DNA from: Lentisphaerota bacterium
GTDB taxonomy: Bacteria; Verrucomicrobiota; Lentisphaeria; Victivallales; Victivallaceae
Assembly (NCBI GenBank): GCA_015061695.1
Contig: SUWA01000016.1
Span: forward strand, 1 to 40,270
Length of the DNA: 40,270 nucleotides
Reading direction: 5' to 3'
Every line of letters starts with the position of its first letter. Position 1 is the first letter of the stretch. The notes below the pieces were generated by a model. The model was not told the origin of the DNA. It searched no databases and saw only the letters and a list, made by a program, of their open reading frames with translations. The translations under genes were made by a program, and so were the position numbers. Shown here piece after piece: positions 24,881-34,751 of this stretch.

Positions 24881-27800
24881 ATGGCTACTGGCGAAAGCAA
24901 GCAAATAACTGGTTCATTGACTCTTACGGATAAATATCAAACTACGATTTATGATGATAGTTTGACTATCAGCGGAGCGACAATCACATTGAATGATCCC
25001 GCCGGTGAAATTTTTACCGATAAAGGCAATGACAGTGTTAGTGTGACAGACAGTACCATCACTGATAACAGCAGTTCCGGGGCGGAGTTGATGTTTTCAA
25101 TGGGATCTGATAATGACTCTTTGACCGTATCCAAATCCACGCTGAATGTCAATACTTTTATGGGGAGTGGCGATGATGAAGTACTTATTGCTGGAGAACG
25201 TCAAAGTCAGGTCAATGTTAATAAAAAGTTTTCGTTAGGTTCAGGAAATGATACTCTGACTATTGCTGCTATTCTATCCGGTGTCGGCAATCTCGATTTA
25301 GGCGAAGGCATTGATACTTTGGTTTTGGATAGTGGCAAATTAAATACTACTGGAACATTGACCGGTTTGGAAAATTTAACTGTTACTGCCGGAGCCGGGA
25401 TATTGGGACGTGACCTTGAACTATCGGGCGATAAATCAATTATCACCCTGAGCGGCAATCTGACCAGCACTGATGCCTACCGCCGGATCACGGTCAACGC
25501 CAAAGAAACAACCCTTATTACCGGAAATAATGTCAAAACTAACGTCGGGTTTGTGCTTAATAATACCAAATTTACTCAAAGTTCCAACGGTACTTTGGAG
25601 TTCGACGGCGTATGGTCATCTGCAGCTTTTCAGGCGACTGATTCACAAGTTACTTTACATGATATTGTTGTGTCATGCGCTACTAACGTCTATGCCTTTA
25701 AGGGGACTAATACAGTTTGGGTGATTAAAGACAGTAATATTGCCAATGGAAAATACGGTATTTACGCCAAAGGCGGTTCCGTTGATTTGACTAATGTAGG
25801 GTTTGCCGATCTCGCCACCGGGATTGATGTTCAGGGAGCACAACTGACAGGAGCAGATGTATCATTTATCAGTAATAACAATCATGCTATTTTAGCCCAG
25901 CAAAGCCATATTGAATTAACAGAAGCTTCATTCTATAAAAATCACATGGTTGTTCCTGCTATGGGATCAACAGCATCTGCGTCTAATTATACAACAAGTC
26001 ATTCTTCAAGTAATTATGATGGTTCTTTTATTAGTATTTACAGAACTTCTAAATATTACAAGTACGAATTGCTTTACGGATATGCCAGTGGTGGGGCAAT
26101 TACTCAAACAGGTGGAAACATAAATTTGACCAATGCCTCTTTTTCTGCAAATAAAGTTTCTGCAACTGCATCTGCTACATCGTCGTTTATCTACTATACA
26201 TCAAACTACACATCATCATATAACAATCCATTGCGTGTTACTGATTACTATATTTACAATTATCACATCTGTCAAGGTACTGCAAATGCGAACGCTCATG
26301 GTGGGGCGATTGCTAAAATCAATGGGAAAGCAACCTTAAAAGATATTGATTTTTTTGATAATTCCGTTTTTGCCAGTTCAACTGGTTATGCAGAGGATTA
26401 TTACGCGGAAGCGTATGCCCATGCGTATGCATCTGCTTACGGAGGTGCATATGCTCAAGCAAGCGGAGAGGCCCACCTGACAAATATTTCTTTCAGTAAC
26501 AATTATGCATCTGCTGTTGCTAATGCCCGCAATAGCGATTATTCAGCATCTTCGGCATTGCCACATGCTGAAGCTTGCGGTGGAGCGATTTTTTTAGGCA
26601 GTGGCAGTTCAGTTTTTTTAGATGTGAGTTTTTTTAATAATTATGTTTATGCCTGTGCTTATACCTCTACCGGCGCGACTGCTGATGCAAAAGCTTGCGG
26701 TGGAGCTATTGCAGCAGAAAATTCCATTCTAGATATTAAAGATACAGTTTTTACTGGGAATTATGTCAATACTTCAGCTTATGCGAAGGGCTCTGCTTAT
26801 ACTTCTGGTTATGGCGGAGCTATTGCCTTAAAAAATTCAACCATGAATTATTTGATCAGCCCAAACAAAACCATTGCCAATATCGGCAATAATGCACAGA
26901 AGGGCGGTTTCATTTATTTGGATTCCAGCACTGCTACTTTTGATGTGCAAGGCTCTTTAAGCGTTGGCAATAATACCAACAAAGACTCTATTGCCGGCAC
27001 AAACACCAGTAACATTGTCAAACATGGCGGCGGAACTTGGACAATCAACTCCGATATCAGTAATTTTGCTGGGAAATGGAATCTGGCGGCTGGTATTCTC
27101 AAGTTGGAACGCATTGCCCGCAATATTACACTTGATAATTGGACTGTTGGGGTTGGAACAGAACTGCATTTGAGTGCTTTGAATGATACCATCACCATGG
27201 GGATGGATAAAAAGATCGGCACCATCAATCTCGGCGGCGGTAGCGATACGATCAATACCGGTGGATATCACCTTTCCAACGGCAAACTGCTGGTCAGCAC
27301 TCTGACGCTCAAGGGTGGCGGTAAAGTAAGTTCCGAAATTACCACCCGTACCGCTGGCGCAGCCTTTAATATTACTTTGGATGATGTAAATTTAGCCAGC
27401 AATATCGTTGGCGGCAACGCGGCAGATAAACTCACCATTACCAAATCTTCGAAACTCAGTGGCACCATCAATCTGGGGAATGGAGTCAACACTGTCATTG
27501 CTGCTGCCGGTGCGGCTGCCACTTTTTCCGGTACTTTTACGGCGGGCAGCGGAGATGAGGTATTGTCATTCTCGCAAGTAAGTTTTGAACAAGCTCTGAA
27601 TCTGGGTAACGGCAATAATACCATCACGGCCACCGGAGCGGCTGAATTTGCCGAAGTTTCCACTGGTATCGGCAATGATACAATAACCATTGGTGGCAAT
27701 GCAGTATTTAACGGTGCTGTTGATGTAAGCGACGGCAACGATACTTTTACTCTATCGACTGCAACTTTTGCCGGATCGTTGAATTTAGGTGGCGGCGTCA

Positions 27801-30800
27801 ATAAAATTACCGCCACCAATGCCGCTTTTGCCAACGGAATTACTGCGGGTAACGACGCGGATTCAATTACTTTAACCGGGGATTCTTCCATCGCTGGCGT
27901 AGTTGCCCTGGGCGGCGGACGCAACTATATATATAACAGCAAACATCTGGATTTCAGCGGCAGTTTCAAGCTGGATGCCACTGGCGAAACTCATTTGATC
28001 GTTTATAACGGTGCTTCGCTTGCGGAAAACTCCCTGACTGTATACGCCAACGAAAATGCTGAAATGGTCACTGCAACACTGGATTGGAGCGATATTGCCG
28101 GATTAAACAAAGTGCGAATCCTTGTATCCCAAGATCACACCTTTGAAACTTTTGAATTTGCGGTTGAACTTTACAACCAGACCAAGGCATTTACGCTCAA
28201 TGTGGAAAAAGGCTACTATCTGCAATTCCAGGCGCAAGATGAAGATGGTTGGGCGCAAAGGTTTTTGACTGATACGATTGTGCCCGATCAGGTTACCGGG
28301 TTTGCTATGGAGGGAACAACTGCAGAATGGGATGAAACTCATGATAATTTCGGCGGCAATGGCGTAAAGAAGTATAATATTCAGGTTGCTGCCGATGCCA
28401 ACTTCAATTCAGTGATCGGGACTTACACTGCAACAACAAATTCTTATTCTTTTGCTTCTTATGCCGATGGTAACTATTTTATCCGTATTCAGGCAGAAGA
28501 CTATACCGGTAATAAAGGCGAATGGAGCAATGTTGAAACACTCTCTATTGATACAACTGCTCCGGTTAAACCGGTTGCCTCTGCCAATATTACAAAGCCC
28601 ACACGACAAGATGTAATTGTCAGCGCAACTTTTGCTACAGATTCAGTGCTCAATGAGTATTCTTTGGATGGTAAGAGTTGGCAGAGTTATACAGGCGGTA
28701 TAGCTTTTAATACTAACGGTATGGTTTATTTCCGCAGTACTGATGCGGTAGGAAATATTTCTGAAATTACAAAGTATGTTGTCAGCAATATAGACAGGAT
28801 CGCTCCGGTTAAACCGGTTGCCTCTGCCAATATTACAAAGCCCACACAACAAGATGTAATTGTCAGCGCAACTTTTGCTACAGATTCAGTGCTCAATGAG
28901 TATTCTTTGGATGGTAAGAGTTGGCAGAAATATACTGGTGGAGTAACTTTTAATGCTAACGGCTCGGTTTATTTCCGCAGTACAGATGCGGCTGGAAATG
29001 TTTCCTCTATAGTCGAATATGTGGTCAGCAATATTGATAGAGTTGCTCCCGATATGCCGACAGTTTACGCTGATATTACCACGCTTACCAACAAAAATGT
29101 AACCGTTACGGCAACGTTCAGCAATGATACGGTAAAAAAAGAATACAGTTTTGATAACAAGGTCTGGCGGAATTATGCTTCCGGAGTTGTTTTTGAGCAG
29201 AACGGTACGGTTTATTTCCGTGGAATCGATGCTGCGGGTAATATCTCCGAAGTTGTCAGTTATGATGTAGATAATATTGACAAGGTCGCACCAGTCAAAC
29301 CGGTTGCTGATGCGGATGTAACTGTTGTAACTGATGGCAATGTAACGGTCAGCGCCACTTTTGCGACGGATTCGGTACTTAATGAGTATTCGCTGGATGG
29401 TCGTACATGGAAGAGTTATACAATTGGAATTGTTTTTGAACAAAATGGGGCTGTATATTTCCGCGGACAGGATGCTGCCGGAAATTACTCCACTGTTACA
29501 GAATATGTTGTCAGCAATATTGATAAAATTGCGCCCGACAATCCGGCGGTCAGTGCTGATATTACTGCTTTGACCAACAAAAATGTAACGGTCAGTGCCA
29601 CTTTTGCGGCGGATTCGGTACTTAATGAGTATTCGCTGGATGGCAAGGGGTGGCAGCGTTATACCCAAGGAATAACTTTTACAGATAACGGCTCGGTATA
29701 CTTCCGCAGTACAGATGCGGCTGGAAATGTTTCCTCTATAGTCGAATATGTGGTCAGCAATATTGATAGAGTTGCTCCCGATATGCCGACAGCTTACGCT
29801 GATATTACCACGCTTACCAACAAAAATGTAACTGTTACGGCAACGTTCAGTAATGATACGGCAAAAAAAGAATACAGTTTTGATAACAAGGTCTGGCGGA
29901 GTTATGCTTCCGGAGTTATTGTTGAGCAAAATAGCACGGTATATTTCCGTGGAATTGATGCAGCGGGTAATATTTCCGATATTGTCAGCTATGAAGTTAA
30001 TAACATAGATAAAATTGCGCCCAACAAACCGGTTGCATCGGCAGATATTACTTATATTACCGATAAGGATGTAACCGTCAGCGCTTCGTTTGCCAGTGAT
30101 TCGGTGCTTAACGAGTACTCGCTGGATGGCAGAATTTGGTTCGGTTACAATGGAAGCATAACTTTTGCGCAGAATGGTTCGGTTTACTTCCGCAGCACCG
30201 ATGCAGTGGGCAATATTTCTGCGGTTACGGAATATGTGGTCAACAATATTGATAAAACCAAAGCTGATTTATCGGTAACGACTTTCAAGAGTGCGGCTTC
30301 GTTTGCAGCTAATTTAGATTATACTATTAGCTTTACTGTGAAGAATTCCGGCGATAAGGCGGCTGATGCCAGCAGACTCTTCATTACTTGCGACGATGTC
30401 AAAATTGGCGAATTTGAAGTCGGTTCGATCGCCGCCGGTGGTACTTTTACCGGTACTTACACCATCAATAGCGGCACGGTTGCGGCTGGTTCGCACCGCA
30501 TCCGGTTGGTTGCCGATGGGGCGAATACGGTTGTTGAATCCAATGAGAGCAATAATGGTTATTCGCGCGCAATTACTGTGACTGAGGCGGTATATTCTGA
30601 TTTGTCGGTAACTACTTTCAAGAGTGCGGCAAGCTTTGCGGCCAATCAGGATTATGTCATAACCTTTACGGTAAAGAACAGCGGAAGTGATACGGCCGCC
30701 GCCAGCAAACTCTTTATAACTTGTGATGGCGTGAAAATCGGCGAAGCTGCGGTGGGCGCGATCGCCGCCGGCGGTACTTTCAGTGGTACTTACACTGTTA

Positions 30801-32227
30801 AAGGCAATACGCTGGCGGCGGGGTCGCACCGTATCCGGCTGGTGGCGGACGGAGCCAATACGCTTGCTGAAACTAACGAAGCGAACAACGGTTACAGCCG
30901 TGCGATCACCGTTACCGAAGCCATTGACAACGACCTTTCGGTCAATGTATTCAAGAGTACGCCTTCATTTGCGGCCAATCAGGATTATCTGATCACATTC
31001 GGCGTAATGAATACTGGAACTGATACGTCGGTCGCCAGTAAACTTTATATTACTTGTGATGGTGTGAAAATCGGCGAAGCGGCGGTGGGCGCGATCGCCG
31101 CCGGCGGTTCTTACAGCGGTACTTACGTTATTAAAGGTGGAACGCTTACTGCCGGAACTCATAAGATCCGGCTGGTGGCTGACGGCAGCAGTGTTGTACC
31201 GGAAACCGACGAAGCCAACAACGGTTATTCGCGTAACATCACTGTTAATGAAGCCATTGATAATGACTTGGAAGTCATCGGGTTCGGTGCTTCGGCAACG
31301 ATTGTGGACAGTCAGGTGTTTCTGATCAACTTTACTGTCCGCAACAACGGCAAAGATGCTTGCGACAAGAGCAAACTCTTTATTACTTGCGACGGCGCTA
31401 AAATCGCCGAAGTCAATGTGGGCGCCATCGACGGCAACGGCGGACTTTTCCGCGGTTCTTACACCATTGCCGCCGGAGCTTTGCCGATTGGGGCGCACAA
31501 GATCCGATTGGTAGCTGACGGTGCGAACACCGTGACCGAAAGCAACGAAAACAACAACGGCTACACCCGCACCATTACTATCAGCCAGGCGCAGGATTCC
31601 GACCTGACCATTGCCGCATTTTCTGCTCCGGCAACCGTGGCAGCCAATCAGGCGCTTACGCTCAATTACACGGTACGCAACAGCGGAACGGCGGCGGTCG
31701 GTTCGACCAAACTCTACATTTACTGCGATGGCGTGCAGATCGGTGAAACCAGTGTGGGGGCGATCGAGGCCAACAGCACGCTCAAGGGTGTTTACACTAT
31801 CAATGGCAATGTGCTTAAATCCGGTTCGCGCCGCATCCGTATTGTGGCCGATGGTTACGGCATTGTGCCTGAAACCAACGAAGACAACAATGGCTATACC
31901 AAGACAGTCAACGTAACTGCCGCTCCGGCAAGTGTTATGCCGGTGTTGGATGCCGCTGCTCCGCTGGCGTTTGAGGAAGTGTTGGACGATGCCGTTGATA
32001 CGTTTGAGTTCGAGTTGAGTGCTTCCGGCAAGGTCGATATTGATTTGACCTTGGACGATGTTGCTTCGGTAAAAGTCGCGTTGTTTGATGCTGCGGGCAA
32101 CGAGTTTGCGCTCAATGACGCCTTGACTTCGGTCGATACTTTGAGTGCCGGACTTTATCAGGTGGCGGTCATCGGCAATGATGACGAAGTCAAAAGCAAA
32201 TATGCCATCGAGCTTGCGCTTGCCTGA
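24881..32227 (+). CDS. Giant repeat adhesin, probable heptosyltransferase substrate
   Basis: 2448 residues, led by a GGGGGA ribosome site. Layout by eye: residues 1-~340 beta-helix-like with GSGNDTL-type turns; ~340-660 Ala/Ser/Tyr-rich beta-helix with six GGA(I/Y) motifs alternating with F(S/F/T)(N/G)N, the pattern of chlamydial Pmp proteins; ~660-1135 more GNGNNTI/GNDTFTL coils; ~1139-1226 fibronectin-III-like; 1227-1793 seven 81-residue repeats of the OmpL47-like kind (EYSLDGKSW ... VYFRSTDAAGN); ~1794-2348 five CARDB-like repeats (DLSV ... RIRLVADG ... NNGYSR); ~2349-2448 a beta-sandwich like prepeptidase C-terminal domains. No signal peptide and no autotransporter barrel are present, so export is unexplained; a type I route is possible. 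A strong terminator follows. Confidence 0.85.
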   Translation: MATGESKQITGSLTLTDKYQTTIYDDSLTISGATITLNDPAGEIFTDKGNDSVSVTDSTITDNSSSGAELMFSMGSDNDSLTVSKSTLNVNTFMGSGDDEVLIAGERQSQVNVNKKFSLGSGNDTLTIAAILSGVGNLDLGEGIDTLVLDSGKLNTTGTLTGLENLTVTAGAGILGRDLELSGDKSIITLSGNLTSTDAYRRITVNAKETTLITGNNVKTNVGFVLNNTKFTQSSNGTLEFDGVWSSAAFQATDSQVTLHDIVVSCATNVYAFKGTNTVWVIKDSNIANGKYGIYAKGGSVDLTNVGFADLATGIDVQGAQLTGADVSFISNNNHAILAQQSHIELTEASFYKNHMVVPAMGSTASASNYTTSHSSSNYDGSFISIYRTSKYYKYELLYGYASGGAITQTGGNINLTNASFSANKVSATASATSSFIYYTSNYTSSYNNPLRVTDYYIYNYHICQGTANANAHGGAIAKINGKATLKDIDFFDNSVFASSTGYAEDYYAEAYAHAYASAYGGAYAQASGEAHLTNISFSNNYASAVANARNSDYSASSALPHAEACGGAIFLGSGSSVFLDVSFFNNYVYACAYTSTGATADAKACGGAIAAENSILDIKDTVFTGNYVNTSAYAKGSAYTSGYGGAIALKNSTMNYLISPNKTIANIGNNAQKGGFIYLDSSTATFDVQGSLSVGNNTNKDSIAGTNTSNIVKHGGGTWTINSDISNFAGKWNLAAGILKLERIARNITLDNWTVGVGTELHLSALNDTITMGMDKKIGTINLGGGSDTINTGGYHLSNGKLLVSTLTLKGGGKVSSEITTRTAGAAFNITLDDVNLASNIVGGNAADKLTITKSSKLSGTINLGNGVNTVIAAAGAAATFSGTFTAGSGDEVLSFSQVSFEQALNLGNGNNTITATGAAEFAEVSTGIGNDTITIGGNAVFNGAVDVSDGNDTFTLSTATFAGSLNLGGGVNKITATNAAFANGITAGNDADSITLTGDSSIAGVVALGGGRNYIYNSKHLDFSGSFKLDATGETHLIVYNGASLAENSLTVYANENAEMVTATLDWSDIAGLNKVRILVSQDHTFETFEFAVELYNQTKAFTLNVEKGYYLQFQAQDEDGWAQRFLTDTIVPDQVTGFAMEGTTAEWDETHDNFGGNGVKKYNIQVAADANFNSVIGTYTATTNSYSFASYADGNYFIRIQAEDYTGNKGEWSNVETLSIDTTAPVKPVASANITKPTRQDVIVSATFATDSVLNEYSLDGKSWQSYTGGIAFNTNGMVYFRSTDAVGNISEITKYVVSNIDRIAPVKPVASANITKPTQQDVIVSATFATDSVLNEYSLDGKSWQKYTGGVTFNANGSVYFRSTDAAGNVSSIVEYVVSNIDRVAPDMPTVYADITTLTNKNVTVTATFSNDTVKKEYSFDNKVWRNYASGVVFEQNGTVYFRGIDAAGNISEVVSYDVDNIDKVAPVKPVADADVTVVTDGNVTVSATFATDSVLNEYSLDGRTWKSYTIGIVFEQNGAVYFRGQDAAGNYSTVTEYVVSNIDKIAPDNPAVSADITALTNKNVTVSATFAADSVLNEYSLDGKGWQRYTQGITFTDNGSVYFRSTDAAGNVSSIVEYVVSNIDRVAPDMPTAYADITTLTNKNVTVTATFSNDTAKKEYSFDNKVWRSYASGVIVEQNSTVYFRGIDAAGNISDIVSYEVNNIDKIAPNKPVASADITYITDKDVTVSASFASDSVLNEYSLDGRIWFGYNGSITFAQNGSVYFRSTDAVGNISAVTEYVVNNIDKTKADLSVTTFKSAASFAANLDYTISFTVKNSGDKAADASRLFITCDDVKIGEFEVGSIAAGGTFTGTYTINSGTVAAGSHRIRLVADGANTVVESNESNNGYSRAITVTEAVYSDLSVTTFKSAASFAANQDYVITFTVKNSGSDTAAASKLFITCDGVKIGEAAVGAIAAGGTFSGTYTVKGNTLAAGSHRIRLVADGANTLAETNEANNGYSRAITVTEAIDNDLSVNVFKSTPSFAANQDYLITFGVMNTGTDTSVASKLYITCDGVKIGEAAVGAIAAGGSYSGTYVIKGGTLTAGTHKIRLVADGSSVVPETDEANNGYSRNITVNEAIDNDLEVIGFGASATIVDSQVFLINFTVRNNGKDACDKSKLFITCDGAKIAEVNVGAIDGNGGLFRGSYTIAAGALPIGAHKIRLVADGANTVTESNENNNGYTRTITISQAQDSDLTIAAFSAPATVAANQALTLNYTVRNSGTAAVGSTKLYIYCDGVQIGETSVGAIEANSTLKGVYTINGNVLKSGSRRIRIVADGYGIVPETNEDNNGYTKTVNVTAAPASVMPVLDAAAPLAFEEVLDDAVDTFEFELSASGKVDIDLTLDDVASVKVALFDAAGNEFALNDALTSVDTLSAGLYQVAVIGNDDEVKSKYAIELALA
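28559..30259 (+). repeat. Seven in-frame 243-bp repeats in the adhesin gene
   Basis: Period 243 bp (81 codons): repeat starts GCTCCGGTTAAACC at 28559 and 28802 are exactly one period apart, and five more follow. Repeats 1 and 2 are nearly identical, and the junction and sequence of repeats 2-3 are nearly repeated at 5-6, which shows internal duplication or conversion. Confidence 0.85.
30260..31925 (+). repeat. Five in-frame CARDB-type repeats of ~333 bp
   Basis: Units of about 111 codons each begin (D/S)DL and contain VKNSG, LFITCDG, IAAGG and RIRLVADGANTV. The first three are the most alike at DNA level; the last two have diverged. Confidence 0.75.
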
Positions 32228-32249
32228 TAAGTTCGTTGGGTAAACAAAC

Positions 32250-32296
32250 AAAAAACGGAACTGTTATGCTGTTTTGGCCGCAGTTCCGTTTTTTAT
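32250..32296. terminator. Bidirectional terminator between the adhesin and Sel1 genes
   Basis: AAAAACGGAACTG at 32251-32263 pairs perfectly with 32281-32293. A T-run ends it on the plus strand and the A-run gives a T-run on the minus strand, serving both convergent genes. Confidence 0.85.
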
Positions 32297-32335
32297 TTTA
32301 GTGGTGCGCCGCCGTTGGCGGGCAGGGCGCGCAAA

Positions 32336-33679
32336 TCATTGAAGTTTGGCCGGTTTTAAGCCGAACTCCGGTAATGGGTTTGCTCTGACTTCGGCTGCGG
32401 CAGCTCTTTTACGCGCGGCCGGCAGCAGCTTACCGGCTTCGTTCATGCCGTTGGCCAAGGCCTGTTCCAGAAAAATTACTGCCTTGGCCGGATCGGCTTC
32501 GGTGCCTTTGCCCTCCAGGTAGCGCCGCCCCGTTTCCAGCAGCGCCCGCGGCTCGTAACGTACTGCCGCCTGATTGTACCAATAGAAGGCCGCCGCCTGA
32601 TTTTCCGGCGTGCCCCGACCGCTTTCAAAGGCTCGTCCCAGCTCGTATTGAGCTTGCGGATAATCCATTTTTGCCGCCTGAAAAAAGAGGTCAAACGCTT
32701 TTAAGTGATCCTGCTGTACACCCACTCCGCTGCTGAAGCATACGCCGAGCCGGTAAAGAGCTTCCGGCACTCCGGCGGCGGCAGCACGCGTATAAAGTTC
32801 CACCGCGTAGGGTATGTTCTGTTCGACACCGTAACTGCCGGAGTAATAATAATTGGCCAGCCGCACCGCCGCCAATGGCGAAAAGGTCGTTTGAATACTG
32901 CGCTGATAGAGTTTGAATGCGGCGGCCGGATCTGGCGGGGCGCCAAAACCGTTTTCCACCGCAAATGCCAGTTTGCCCATGGCTTCGTGATTTGTCGCGG
33001 CGGCTGATTCCAGTAATGCGCGCGCTCTTTTTTCGTCGCGCAGTTCATCGGTTCTGCTCAACAGAAAATCTGCCAGCATGATCTGCCCGTTCGTGTCATG
33101 CAATGCGGCTTGTTCCAGCAGTTGTATGATCTTGCCGGGCTGTTGGTTGCGGTATTTTTTTATCAGATACCCGGCGTATATGATTTTAGCCGTGTTGTTC
33201 CCGCTGTTTGAGAGTTTTTCCAATATGGCAAATGCCGCTTTTTCGTCCGGGGCGATCGCCGGTCGGGGCGGTTGGGCATCCGGCACGGCAGCTATACCGT
33301 TTAAATAGAGTTGGCAAAGCATCAATTCTGCATGCGGCAACTTGCCGGAGGCCGCCGCCTGTTGGAAACACTCCATTGCCCGGTGGAGGTTTTTTTCCAC
33401 TCCGAACCCTTCCATGAAACAGCACCCGAGATTGTATTGGGCTTCGGGCAACCCCTGCAGGGCCGCCGCATTGAACCAATACGCGGCCCGCACCGGGTTA
33501 TTCTGCCGGTAAGATAAATAGCCGATTTCCAGCTGGGCGGCGGCATCCCCCTGACGGGCGCGTTCCAAAAGCTGCTGCCGGGGCAGTTTGGACTCCGCAG
33601 CGGCAGCAGCGTGGCCGGAAAAACTCCACCAGGTCAGCAGCAGTGCCGCGGCAAGATGTTTCCGGAAACAGTTAAACAT
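32336..33679 (-). CDS. Secreted Sel1-repeat (SLR) protein
   Basis: 447 residues with an N-terminal signal peptide (about 1-28, ending HAAAAA). The rest is a chain of roughly nine Sel1-like repeats, ~36 residues each, with the usual A..W(Y/F)..AA..G...AQ(Y/F)(N/E)LG motif; examples are AAYWFNAAALQGLPEAQYNLGCCFMEGFGV and AAFYWYNQAAVRYEPRAL. SLR proteins are scaffold or adaptor proteins, here periplasmic or outer-membrane-side. It begins 5 bases after lpxD ends and has no clear ribosome site, so it is probably translationally coupled. Linkage to skp and lpxD suggests a role in envelope assembly, though that is inference. Confidence 0.85.
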   Translation of the reverse strand: MFNCFRKHLAAALLLTWWSFSGHAAAAAESKLPRQQLLERARQGDAAAQLEIGYLSYRQNNPVRAAYWFNAAALQGLPEAQYNLGCCFMEGFGVEKNLHRAMECFQQAAASGKLPHAELMLCQLYLNGIAAVPDAQPPRPAIAPDEKAAFAILEKLSNSGNNTAKIIYAGYLIKKYRNQQPGKIIQLLEQAALHDTNGQIMLADFLLSRTDELRDEKRARALLESAAATNHEAMGKLAFAVENGFGAPPDPAAAFKLYQRSIQTTFSPLAAVRLANYYYSGSYGVEQNIPYAVELYTRAAAAGVPEALYRLGVCFSSGVGVQQDHLKAFDLFFQAAKMDYPQAQYELGRAFESGRGTPENQAAAFYWYNQAAVRYEPRALLETGRRYLEGKGTEADPAKAVIFLEQALANGMNEAGKLLPAARKRAAAAEVRANPLPEFGLKPAKLQ

Positions 33680-33684
33680 GGCGA

Positions 33685-34728
33685 TTACTGCTGTTCAGCT
33701 TTGAGTTTTTCCAATTCAGCAGTCAGCGCTTCCAGTTTGGCTTGCAGTTTTTCCATCTTTTTCGGCAGATTCAAACGGGTCAGAAATTCCCGCTGGGTTT
33801 CGGCCGGAGTACCCACTGCGATCGCGCCGGCGGGCAGACTCTTGACCACCGAAGAAGTTCCGGCAACCTGAACCCCGTCGCCGATGGTGATGTGGCCGTT
33901 GATCCCGGCTTTGGCCGCCAGGATCACGCCGCGGCCGATTTCAGCCGAACCGGCGATACCGCACTGGGCCACCAGAATACTGCTTTCGCCGATTTCCACG
34001 TTGTGAGCGATCATTACCTGATTGTCGATCTTGACATTGTCTTTGATGCGGGTCTTGCCGAAGCGGGCGCGGTCGATGGTGGTGTTGGCGCCGATTTCCA
34101 CATCGTTGCCGATTTCCACGATCCCGGTCTGGGGAACTTTGACCAGCCCCTGCGGCCCCGGCACAAAACCGAATCCGTCGCCACCGATGACTACGCCGGG
34201 GTGGACGATCACTTTGTCCCCCAGTGTACAGCGGAACATGACTACTGCATTGGGGGCAATATAGCAATTACGGCCGACTTTGGCCGCCACGCCGATGTAT
34301 GCACCCGGCAGAATGACCGTGTTGTCGCCGATTTCAGCCTCGCGGTCGATCACCGCACAGGCGCCGATATGTACATTCAGGCCGATCTTGGCGCTGGGAT
34401 CGACTACGGCAGCAGGATGGATGCCGGGGGCGTAAACGATCGGTTCCGGCGCAAAAAATTCCAAAACCCGCGCAAAAGCCCAATCGACATTTTCGCAAAC
34501 AATAAAAGTTCGGCCGTTAAGCGGGGCTTTTTCCAGATCTTTGTTGATCAGAATGATCCCGGCCCGGGTGCTTTCCAGCTGATGCTGATATTTTTTGCTG
34601 CCGACAAACGAAACATGTTCAGCGGCGGCATCTTTTACGCCGGAAACTCCGGTGCAAGTCGTGTTCGCATCGCCCAAGATTACTCCGTTGACCATTTCGG
34701 CAATTGCCGCTGCGGTGATAGTTTTCAT
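33685..34728 (-). CDS. lpxD: UDP-3-O-(3-hydroxyacyl)glucosamine N-acyltransferase
   Basis: 347 residues. LpxD adds the second acyl chain in lipid A synthesis. An N-terminal uridine-binding domain (up to ~100) precedes a left-handed beta-helix with hexapeptide repeats (IGLNVHIGACAVIDREAEIGDNTV and so on). The catalytic His is in IDNQVMIAHNVEIG, and GGDGFGFVPG is a family motif. It ends in a Lys/Glu-rich coiled coil. GGAG precedes the ATG. It follows skp by 23 bp, the classic skp-lpxD order, and shows that this organism makes lipid A. Confidence 0.95.
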   Translation of the reverse strand: MKTITAAAIAEMVNGVILGDANTTCTGVSGVKDAAAEHVSFVGSKKYQHQLESTRAGIILINKDLEKAPLNGRTFIVCENVDWAFARVLEFFAPEPIVYAPGIHPAAVVDPSAKIGLNVHIGACAVIDREAEIGDNTVILPGAYIGVAAKVGRNCYIAPNAVVMFRCTLGDKVIVHPGVVIGGDGFGFVPGPQGLVKVPQTGIVEIGNDVEIGANTTIDRARFGKTRIKDNVKIDNQVMIAHNVEIGESSILVAQCGIAGSAEIGRGVILAAKAGINGHITIGDGVQVAGTSSVVKSLPAGAIAVGTPAETQREFLTRLNLPKKMEKLQAKLEALTAELEKLKAEQQ

Positions 34729-34751
34729 TTTTCTACTCTCCTGACACTATT

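Noticed and set aside
28886-29929. 347-codon minus-strand frame with repeats
   Set aside because: It is the complement of the in-frame adhesin repeats; the period divisible by three keeps it open. The same applies to 30965-32251.
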